NCBI GenBank assembly: GCA_026707225.1 | Contig: JAPOXG010000016.1 | Coordinates: 1-46,278 of the forward strand | Direction of reading: 5' to 3' | DNA from: Chloroflexota bacterium | Lineage (GTDB): Bacteria > Chloroflexota > Anaerolineae > Aggregatilineales > Phototrophicaceae | DNA: 46,278 bases | Part shown: positions 39,709 to 46,278 of the stretch, one piece after another | Layout of the letters: each line of letters starts with the position of its first letter | How positions within the stretch are numbered: the first letter of the stretch is position 1 | Translations under genes and position numbers: made by a program | The notes under the pieces: generated by a model | What the model saw: the letters and a program-made list of their open reading frames with translations, nothing else | What the model was told of the DNA's origin: nothing | Databases searched by the model: none

Positions 39709-41964
39709 ATGCCCCGAGCCCTGTACGTGACCGAGCCGATGGTCGTCAACACGCTGCAGCCGCGCCGCGCCGCCCAGCCCTACCTCGAAGTCGCCACCAG
39801 CAACCGAAACAAGCTGGACGAATTCCGCCGCATCTTGCCAGATATCGAGATCCTGGGCGTGAAGCTCAATATGGAAGAGATTCAAAGCCTCGATCCTTAC
39901 AAAGTGGTCGGGCACAAGGCGGTCGAAGCATATAAAGCGAACGACTATAACCCGATCCTGGTGGAGGAGACATCGCTGGCGCTGCGCGGATTAGGCGGGC
40001 GGCCCGGCGCCTATATCAAAGACTTCTGCGAGGAAACGGAAATGCGGCGCATGATCGCCGAGGGCTGGCTGAACGGGCGGGATCGCGCGGGTTTGGCCAA
40101 AGTCTTGATCGCGGTTTATGACGGCGCCGAGGTGCAGATCCGCGAGGGACAGACCGCCGGCGTCATCGCCGAGACCCTGCGCGGCAGCAATGGTTTCGGC
40201 TGGGACGACATGTTTATCCCGGAAGGCGAAACGCGCACCTTCGCCGAGATGAGTGATGCCGAGAAAGACCGGCACAATATGCGGCGAAAGGCGCTGCTGG
40301 CATTGCGCGACCAGCCCTTCGCGCTGGGGCAGGGCGTCTTTATGATCCCCGAGCCTTATCGACAGGAGGTCGAGCGGGTGGATTACGGCGCGCTGCAAGA
40401 CGAGGCGGCGCTGCAATTCGCCTTTTCGCTGGAGGCGCTGGAAGAGGACAATCCGCCCAACAGACGCTTTGAAGCGCCTCATTATCAGCCAATTCAATAC
40501 GAAGAGAACATCTATTACAGTCGTTATCTGCCCAAGGCGGACAGCAGCAGCATCGGATTGATTCTGACCGATGTCGACCGCGGCTCGCTGCGCATGAATA
40601 AGAATGGCAGCCCAGTAATCTGGCAGTTTGGCCCGGAGCGGCGCACGCTCTGCCTGGCGCAGAGAGCCGATTTCTTCCAAAGCAATCAAAGCGCCGAGGC
40701 GCTGGGGGCGCTGGACGCCATTGGCGCCGCCGCCGATGCGATTCCGCCGCGTAGCAATCGGCGCTCGCTCACGGTCGAATCGGTCTTGGGCTTGAACGAG
40801 AATCCTTTCATCACCAGCACCTATTCCTGGAAGGACCTGGGTTATCGCAAGCGGTCGTCGGCGCGGCAAGTCTCGCGGACGCTTAGCGCCGAATGCGGCT
40901 TGTTCAATCGCATCGGCAAATATCCGCGCAGCGTGCTCGGTTTCGGCTCCATGCCGGCTATATCGGGCTGGCGCGATGTGCTGGCGACGGCCGCGATCGG
41001 GCATCATGCTATTTTCACCCATCGCAACAGCATCTTCGCCGGCTACATCGATCGGCAGGCGGCCGTGATCAACGCGGCGAAAGCGGTGCTCCGGCGAGTG
41101 TGCGCCCGCGAAGCCGATTATCAGCGCGCCGCCCGCCATATCGGCGCCGCCATCGGCTGCAGCCATGTGACGGATGAGGTGAGGTCCGCTCGCTATCTTT
41201 ATGAACATGCCGGTGTGCGGCTCTTTCGCATTTATACGATCAATTCCGACCCGCGCGTGATCGAGATCGCGGCGGCGATCCGCGCCGAATTCGGCGACGA
41301 CATCGAGCTCTTCGTCGGGCAGGTCAGCGACAAGGCGCAGTGCCTGCAGTTGATCGCGCCCGATATACGCGTCGATGGTCTGTTTTTTGGGCATGGCGGC
41401 GGCCGTCAATGCACCTCAGCCACCAACGGCATGGCGGTGACCACGCTGGAAGAAGTCTACGGCATCACCACAGACGAGCGCTTCAACGGCGTGACCATCG
41501 CCGTCGAGGGCGGCATCGGCACGTCTATGGGACATCTGCTGCTGATGGGCATCGACCTGATTTCTTATAATCAGCAGCTGGCGCGCTGCGTCATTGAGCA
41601 GGGCGATATCTACTTCGAGCATAAGTCGGGCAAAGTCTGCATGCCTTATCACGGCAGCGCCTCAGCGCCGACCATGATCATCGAGAGCGCCAATCCGGCT
41701 TTGGCGCGGAAGCGGCTGCGGCCCGGCGGCCGGACGCGCAATGTCGAGGGCAAAGCCGGCTATCGCTTCTTCGAGGAGAAAGCCAATTCGATGGTCTTCT
41801 ATCTCAACACCTTCAAGCATTACGCGGCGCGGGCGCTGGCGGATGTCGGCGCGCGGGATATGGCCGAGCTGCGGCAATTCGCGCGCGATCACGATGAGGA
41901 GTTGATCCGCGTGGTCAGCTCGCAGGCCAGCGCGGTGGGACGGGCTTATGGGAATCAGATGTAA
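39709..41964 (+). CDS. Fusion of HAM1/RdgB-type NTP pyrophosphatase and IMP dehydrogenase/GMP reductase-like barrel
   Basis: The 751-residue protein has two clear parts. Residues about 24-205 are HAM1/ITPase-like: ATSNRNKLDEFRRILPDIEI, EETSLALRGLGGRPGAYI and GFGWDDMFIPEGETRTFAEM leading into RHNMRRKALLAL. A linker region follows (about 210-355). Residues about 395-751 resemble the IMPDH/GMPR barrel: SMPAISGWRDVLATAAIGHH, GHGGGRQCTSATNG (C568 at the catalytic-loop Cys position), AVEGGIGTSMGHLLLMGIDL (phosphate-binding loop) and MPYHGSASAPTM. No CBS pair is seen. HAM1 enzymes remove ITP/XTP; IMPDH oxidises IMP to XMP. Linking them suggests purine channelling or clean-up. The barrel's true reaction is uncertain. 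Confidence 0.78.
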   Translation: MPRALYVTEPMVVNTLQPRRAAQPYLEVATSNRNKLDEFRRILPDIEILGVKLNMEEIQSLDPYKVVGHKAVEAYKANDYNPILVEETSLALRGLGGRPGAYIKDFCEETEMRRMIAEGWLNGRDRAGLAKVLIAVYDGAEVQIREGQTAGVIAETLRGSNGFGWDDMFIPEGETRTFAEMSDAEKDRHNMRRKALLALRDQPFALGQGVFMIPEPYRQEVERVDYGALQDEAALQFAFSLEALEEDNPPNRRFEAPHYQPIQYEENIYYSRYLPKADSSSIGLILTDVDRGSLRMNKNGSPVIWQFGPERRTLCLAQRADFFQSNQSAEALGALDAIGAAADAIPPRSNRRSLTVESVLGLNENPFITSTYSWKDLGYRKRSSARQVSRTLSAECGLFNRIGKYPRSVLGFGSMPAISGWRDVLATAAIGHHAIFTHRNSIFAGYIDRQAAVINAAKAVLRRVCAREADYQRAARHIGAAIGCSHVTDEVRSARYLYEHAGVRLFRIYTINSDPRVIEIAAAIRAEFGDDIELFVGQVSDKAQCLQLIAPDIRVDGLFFGHGGGRQCTSATNGMAVTTLEEVYGITTDERFNGVTIAVEGGIGTSMGHLLLMGIDLISYNQQLARCVIEQGDIYFEHKSGKVCMPYHGSASAPTMIIESANPALARKRLRPGGRTRNVEGKAGYRFFEEKANSMVFYLNTFKHYAARALADVGARDMAELRQFARDHDEELIRVVSSQASAVGRAYGNQM

Positions 41965-42070
41965 AGAAACAGCTGCGAATACACAGAGAGGTCAGCCAAA
42001 CAGAACATTTCTTTTCGAGGCGACTGAGCCGCGAGTCAGGAGATTTCACCGGCGGAATCATTTGGAATGG

Positions 42071-42099
42071 TTGAAATAGTTAGGATTTTGAGATTTAAT
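42071..42099 (+). promoter_or_regulatory. Promoter of the beta-helix/LysM gene
   Basis: TTGAAA (42071-42076) and TTTAAT (42094-42099) have a 17-base spacer. Transcription would begin near 42106, before the C12 tract. Confidence 0.55.
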
Positions 42100-42138
42100 A
42101 TACGGGTCGTATTATGTATGGGGACTTTCGCAATGCTT

Positions 42139-42150
42139 CCCCCCCCCCCC
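42139..42150 (+). repeat. Run of 12 C, possible phase-variable tract
   Basis: Twelve consecutive C lie between an upstream in-frame ATG (42114) and the signal-peptide ATG (42189) of a secreted protein. Such runs slip easily during replication. Confidence 0.85.
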
Positions 42151-42188
42151 GCAAATCTGAATCGCCGTGTCGGCTGGCTTTGGCGCTT

Positions 42189-44258
42189 ATGAAGTTCTTC
42201 AGGCTGTTGCTGCCGCTCGCGTTTTTGCTCATCCCGCGCGCTATCGCCCAAAGCAATCCAACTGTCACGACCTGCGGCCTGCCGGCGCAGGGGACTGTCG
42301 TCGCGTCTGTCACCTATACGTTGACCGCCGACTGCGTGCTGACCGGCACTCTGGAAGCCGGCCAAACTTCGGTTACTGTCACCGTCAACGGCGGCGGGCA
42401 TCGCATCACTGGCGGCGCCTTCATTTTATTCCGAAGCGCCAACATGGTTTTGAACCTAAACAACGTGACGATTGATGGGGGGCGCCAAAGGAGAACCGAA
42501 ACGATCTTGGTGCATACGCTAAACGCCAACAGTGTCAGTTTCATCAACAACAGAGCGGGACCGGCGGTCAATGTCACGACCGCCGCCAACTTGACGAATG
42601 TTCTCCTGGACGGCAACTCGTCTAGCGCCTTTGCCTTGGGCGGGAACGGCAGCGCCGTCCACGCGGGCGCCAACACGGCCCACGTTTGGCAGAATGTCGT
42701 CCTGCGCCGGAACTTCGGCAACGGAGGCGCCATATCGCTAAAAAGAGGCGCGACGCTGACCACCAACGGCTGCCTGACCTTATCCGGCAACCTTCCTTTC
42801 GATGTCTACGCCCCGACCGGAACAACCTGGACCAACAACAGCACGGGTCCCTGCAGTGGCACAATCGGCAATGGCGCCGCCGCGGTGATAGCGTCGCCCG
42901 CTTTGATGGGCTGCGGCTTGCCCGGTCCCGGCGTCTTGGACGCCTCCGCGACTTATACCCTGCGCAGCGACTGCCAGTTGAGCGGCATCATCATCATCTC
43001 GGAAGATGTCGACATTCGGATCATTGGCAACGGCAACACGATTCAGTCAAGCGTAGCCACGTACCACTTTCGCACAGCCTTCACCAGCAGCCTGCGCCTG
43101 GAGAATGTCGAGTTGACTGGCGTCAGATTCTTTAACTGGGGCGATTTGCGTGGGGATCGACTCCGGGTAGCGAACACCGGCGGGGGCGTCATATTTAATA
43201 TGGGAGAGGCTCGCTTTATCAATGGGCTTTTTGAAAATAATGCGACTACCAGCGCAAACGGCCGGTCATTTCTGCTTACTTGGAGCGCCTATCGAAAGGG
43301 TTTCACCAGCTTCACTGACTCCGCCTTTCGCAACAATACCGGCGGCTTGGGGGTTTTGCAGAATGCCGGCGCCACGATTGAACTGAATGGCTGCGTCCTC
43401 TTTGAGGATAATACCCCCCGCGATATCTCTGGATCCGTGACCGACAACCGCGATACCGACTGCGATACCGAGATTGTCAATCCCGTGATTCCCGTTCTTC
43501 TGCCGCCAGCGAAAAATCCACCGCCCTCCGACAGCCCTGAAGCGAGCTGCAATCCACACTGTGGTTCGCCGCCGATTCCGAAGCAAGAGGCATGCAATCT
43601 GAAACTGGGCGCCATTGGCGTCATCTGCCGGCCGGGGGGGCGAGTACCGGTCGCCCAAGTCTGGCGGATCCGCCCAAACCCCGATGGCGATCATCCGCCC
43701 GCGGTCGGCACGTTCATGCTCGCTGTGAATCAGCCGCAGGTGGAGGCGGTGGCGGAAGGGCTGGTCGCCTGCAGCGACGACGGACGCGTGGCTGTTCGCA
43801 CCGGGCTGCCCCCAGAAATCCGCCGCCTCTTCGAGCTAAGCCCCAAATACGAAGAGGTTCTGAAGATACCCCGCCGCTACATCGTCTTTTCCAAAGGACC
43901 GACATGGGAGGGCAAGACACATCATGTCGTGCTGGATCGGTTCTTGAATGGCCAAGTTTTCGGCACCGTGGATACATACGATGGACCGCCCGGCGGCGAC
44001 TGCGTCAAGAGCCAGCCCGCCGCCAAAACAATACCCTTGCCGACTCCTGCCCCAGCATACGCGCCCTTCGTACAGCCGCAGGAAGCGCAGCCCGACGGCT
44101 CAATCGTCCATATCGTCCAGCCGGGCGATACCATCAGCGCCATCGCCGTCGCCTATCGAGTTCATCAGCTTGAAATCATTATGAACAATCAGCTTGAGCA
44201 CATGGGGCGCTGGATTCGTCCTGGTCAACGGCTGATCATCCGCGAGAGAGGCGGCTAA
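42189..44258 (+). CDS. Secreted protein with two right-handed beta-helix-like parts and a C-terminal LysM domain
   Basis: The protein (about 689 residues) starts MKFFRLLLPLAFLLIPRAIA-QS, a clear signal peptide. Two similar halves follow, each opening with a Cys-Gly-Leu-Pro strand (TCGLPAQGTVVASVTYTL and GCGLPGPGVLDASATYTLRS) and running into Asn/Gly-rich repeats typical of parallel beta-helices. A Pro-rich linker (about 440-480), a domain of unknown type, and a LysM domain (SIVHIVQPGDTISAIAVAYR ... IRPGQRLIIRE) complete it. LysM should bind peptidoglycan. The frame is also open from ATG 42114 through the C12 run, so length changes there could alter expression. Confidence 0.78.
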   Translation: MKFFRLLLPLAFLLIPRAIAQSNPTVTTCGLPAQGTVVASVTYTLTADCVLTGTLEAGQTSVTVTVNGGGHRITGGAFILFRSANMVLNLNNVTIDGGRQRRTETILVHTLNANSVSFINNRAGPAVNVTTAANLTNVLLDGNSSSAFALGGNGSAVHAGANTAHVWQNVVLRRNFGNGGAISLKRGATLTTNGCLTLSGNLPFDVYAPTGTTWTNNSTGPCSGTIGNGAAAVIASPALMGCGLPGPGVLDASATYTLRSDCQLSGIIIISEDVDIRIIGNGNTIQSSVATYHFRTAFTSSLRLENVELTGVRFFNWGDLRGDRLRVANTGGGVIFNMGEARFINGLFENNATTSANGRSFLLTWSAYRKGFTSFTDSAFRNNTGGLGVLQNAGATIELNGCVLFEDNTPRDISGSVTDNRDTDCDTEIVNPVIPVLLPPAKNPPPSDSPEASCNPHCGSPPIPKQEACNLKLGAIGVICRPGGRVPVAQVWRIRPNPDGDHPPAVGTFMLAVNQPQVEAVAEGLVACSDDGRVAVRTGLPPEIRRLFELSPKYEEVLKIPRRYIVFSKGPTWEGKTHHVVLDRFLNGQVFGTVDTYDGPPGGDCVKSQPAAKTIPLPTPAPAYAPFVQPQEAQPDGSIVHIVQPGDTISAIAVAYRVHQLEIIMNNQLEHMGRWIRPGQRLIIRERGG

Positions 44259-44270
44259 GAAAGCCGGCGG

Positions 44271-44304
44271 CGCGGTGGGGCAGGCGTATGGGAATCGGAT
44301 GTAA
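44271..44304 (+). pseudogene. Remnant copy of the 3' end of the HAM1-IMPDH-like gene
   Basis: Thirty of 34 bases match 41931-41964, the last codons of the fusion gene, including the stop: the copy reads AVGQAYGNRM-stop against AVGRAYGNQM-stop. It lies just after the beta-helix/LysM gene, offset by 2340 bases. Confidence 0.6.
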
Positions 44305-44421
44305 GGTATGAATCACATTTTGTTATATTCACTTGACATTGAGAGTTTTGCATGGATGTCAAATCACTAGACTCAATTTCTCATTTCCAAGACGGTAGTT
44401 TCGGGGGCTAGTGCAAAGCGT

Positions 44422-46062
44422 ATGTTTGACAGTGAAGAAGATAAATTCCTTGACGAGTATTTTGACGAACTGTTTCGCTCGGGCGGCGAGTTAACCAGCA
44501 GTATACGCAGATGGGGTACAACACGTTCAGATCTTGAATCCTTTCAAACACTATTGCTAGAACAGCGAGACTTCTTTTATTCGGATCCTCTGCTCAAGGA
44601 GTTCGTCAGGTCCTGGCGAAGCGGCAATCCTCTACCTGGAAAACGCCACAACGACCAAATACACGAATACTGTTGGCTAACGTTCAATTATGTACACCCT
44701 CAGCAAGCATTGCAGGAACTTCATTCTATACAGAGGCACTACGGAGACGGGGGCACAGACTTGCAGCGGCCAAACCGTATTCAGAGCTTGATCGCGGGTT
44801 GCTATGCCGCCCTTGGCCAGTTTGACGAAGCGAAAGAGGAATTGCGATCCACTGCGCACGAAAGCTTTGGACTGACTCGCCGGTACACTGACTTTTGCCT
44901 AGCTTTTGGATTCTACGAAGATCTCATTGAGTTTCTGCGAGCGAATGTTAGCGGTGAGAGGCATTTGAGGGGAGGGTATGCTACTGCTCAACTGATTATG
45001 GCGTACAGCTTGCTGGGACGCACCGACGATGCAATACCGTACTTGAAAGCACGCGTAAATGTCCGCGTCCGTGATCAACAGTTGATTGACAACATTTGGA
45101 GTTTGAAGCTGCCAACTGGAGAACGACCGGAAGGTAGAGAAGTCTTAACAGTTCAACGTAGCAAGCTTCGGACGTTTGGCAAGAAGAATATGGAAATGGT
45201 TGCCGATACCATCGACGTCTTGTTAGAAGTATTTGTGCGGGAGACAGGAGAAAGTTTGCTACAACGGTGGTCCAAGGAATGCAACAGTAGCAAATACGTC
45301 TGCAATCTCCACTTGATATCAATACCGGGAGTACTCAATCCAAGTAAGGCTTTGCAATTTGTAAAGGAACGCAATTCGCGTTACTACATTGAGGTTGATG
45401 TCATACGTTATTCCTTCATTGATAATCAAAGTGTTAAGGCTTTTTTGGCGGACGTTACACGTTTGGCAGAAGACTTGACTAAGGCCGCTGGAAGGGCTGT
45501 CTCAGTAGCGGAAATCAATGACTCTGAGCTAACTAGCCTATTGAAGATTGATGTAATCCGCAGACCGGAATCATTCGATTTGGAAGCCGTTGTTCCTGCA
45601 AAGTTCCATGTACCGGCTCTGGTGATAGACACCAAATACAAACCTTCTCGCAAACGCCTTGCGCGGTATGATGCGCTAGGTGGGTTGATCCAGGAATCTT
45701 ACGCCAGGCGAGACATCGACCCTACCGTGATAGACGAAACTATAAAGCTTTGTGAAGAACAGATTATACTGTCATACCATAGAGCTCAATATGAGCATCG
45801 AATGTGGAGGATTGAAGTTGCACGGCGTAAACGAAATAGCGCTCGTTACGCCCATGATCCGAAGTACCAAAAGCTATACCTCGAACAGGTCTCGGAATTC
45901 AAGCTGCGGACATGTATCGCTTTTGAGCGACTGGCAATAATCCTCGAAAACAGACATGAATACGAGCGTGCACTGCGTTGTGTCGTCAAGGCAAAAACCG
46001 AAGGGTGGCCAGGCAAATGGGATAAGCGAATAGCTCGCTTGGTTAAGAAACTTGGCAAGTAG
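44422..46062 (+). CDS. Unknown protein, partly TPR-like, low GC
   Basis: The 546-residue protein is soluble with no signal peptide. The N-terminal half has helical-repeat character (AGCYAALGQFDEAKEELRST, MAYSLLGRTDDAIPYLKARV), and the C-terminal end is a further Tyr/Arg-rich helical stretch with another TPR-like unit (RHEYERALRCVVKAKTEGWP). The middle (about 225-420) matches nothing recognised. Its base and codon usage is noticeably more AT-rich than most neighbours, which suggests transfer. An inverted repeat TTGACAT/ATGTCAA (44333-44362) lies upstream and may be regulatory. No function is proposed. Confidence 0.55.
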   Translation: MFDSEEDKFLDEYFDELFRSGGELTSSIRRWGTTRSDLESFQTLLLEQRDFFYSDPLLKEFVRSWRSGNPLPGKRHNDQIHEYCWLTFNYVHPQQALQELHSIQRHYGDGGTDLQRPNRIQSLIAGCYAALGQFDEAKEELRSTAHESFGLTRRYTDFCLAFGFYEDLIEFLRANVSGERHLRGGYATAQLIMAYSLLGRTDDAIPYLKARVNVRVRDQQLIDNIWSLKLPTGERPEGREVLTVQRSKLRTFGKKNMEMVADTIDVLLEVFVRETGESLLQRWSKECNSSKYVCNLHLISIPGVLNPSKALQFVKERNSRYYIEVDVIRYSFIDNQSVKAFLADVTRLAEDLTKAAGRAVSVAEINDSELTSLLKIDVIRRPESFDLEAVVPAKFHVPALVIDTKYKPSRKRLARYDALGGLIQESYARRDIDPTVIDETIKLCEEQIILSYHRAQYEHRMWRIEVARRKRNSARYAHDPKYQKLYLEQVSEFKLRTCIAFERLAIILENRHEYERALRCVVKAKTEGWPGKWDKRIARLVKKLGK

Positions 46063-46076
46063 AGAATGTGCCATAG

Positions 46077-46278
46077 CTAAAAAACAATCACGCCCCGCGC
46101 GACGTCTCCCGTCAGCATGCTCGCGTAAGCCTCATTGATCTGGTCCAGCCGGTAACGATTCGTCACCAGCTCCTCCAGCTTGAGCTTGCCCGCCATGTAC
46201 AGATCGATAAACAGGTGAAAATCGCGCGCCGGATTGATCGAGCCGTAGAGGCTGCCGCGGATCTTGCGCTCGGTCATG
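46077..46278 (-). CDS. C-terminal end of a zinc-dependent alcohol dehydrogenase (runs off window)
   Basis: The minus strand is open from the window edge to TAG at 46077-46079, giving 66 residues (TERKIRGSLYGSINPARDFH ... VTNRYRLDQINEAYASMLTG ... GVIVF). This is the typical end of medium-chain dehydrogenases of the formaldehyde/benzyl alcohol type, with the R-G-S-x-Y-G strand and the L-D-Q-I-N-E-A-Y helix. The catalytic and cofactor parts lie outside the window, so the substrate is unknown. Confidence 0.8.
   Translation of the reverse strand, partial: MTERKIRGSLYGSINPARDFHLFIDLYMAGKLKLEELVTNRYRLDQINEAYASMLTGDVARGVIVF

Noticed and set aside
39991..41409. 472-codon minus-strand frame
   Set aside because: It lies entirely inside the HAM1-IMPDH-like gene, has no motif and is rich in Arg/His/Gln as expected of a shadow.

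Overview
The window is a 46.3-kb piece of a bacterial chromosome, rich in G+C inside the genes and more AT-rich in several spacers. It has few long operons, uses ATG, GTG and TTG starts, and often has genes that overlap by a few bases. The mix of genes points to Chloroflexota, probably an Anaerolineae-like lineage: a DUF348/G5/3D cell-wall protein, a class B PBP with an NTF2-like head, a RecO without zinc cysteines, an HU protein, DUF433/DUF5615 and MNT/HEPN toxin-antitoxin genes, and a ZnuA with a long His/Asp region. This is inferred from gene content; no rRNA, tRNA or other marker gene was seen.

Layout. 1-1.6 kb: start of a DNA methyltransferase, a HAL2-type bisphosphate nucleotidase and an unlisted small membrane protein. 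2-5.6 kb: a two-gene heterodimeric ABC exporter. 5.6-6.9 kb: two toxin-antitoxin modules. 7-11 kb: a double-thioredoxin protein, a tyrosine recombinase, a MoxR ATPase and a degenerate TIM-barrel protein. 11-14.1 kb: HU with a good terminator, a PfkB sugar kinase, a DinB protein and a DNA glycosylase. 14.2-18.8 kb: a small two-gene unit, an S10 peptidase, two tandem fused MNT-HEPN genes sharing a perfect 233-bp repeat, and recO. 18.8-25.3 kb: glycosyltransferases, a phosphoesterase, trhO and a polyprenyl sugar-phosphate transferase, i.e. surface polysaccharide work. 25.6-29.5 kb: a PBP and a 3D/G5 protein, tail to tail. 29.6-32.9 kb: a znuA-znuC-znuB zinc uptake operon. 32.9-34.8 kb: parA-parB. 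34.9-37.9 kb: an SRPBCC protein, a second DinB, rsfS, a nonsense-broken ANT(6)-like gene and a UPF0173 hydrolase. 38.0-38.5 kb: a non-coding cluster of DnaA-box-like 9-mers. 38.6-46.3 kb: a YceI protein, a HAM1-IMP dehydrogenase-like fusion, a secreted beta-helix/LysM protein preceded by a C12 tract, a low-GC unknown gene and the end of an alcohol dehydrogenase.

Most notable: (i) the single polypeptide joining a HAM1/RdgB-type house-cleaning pyrophosphatase to an IMPDH/GMPR-like barrel; (ii) the DnaA-box cluster near parAB, a candidate replication origin; (iii) the tandem fused MNT-HEPN genes whose 3' ends were recently homogenised together with a piece of the neighbouring peptidase gene; (iv) 13 tandem 24-bp units inside znuA; (v) the C12 tract at the start of a surface-protein gene; (vi) small genes at 1406-1564, 14722-14895 and 21476-21610. 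All function calls come from reading motifs; no database search was possible.
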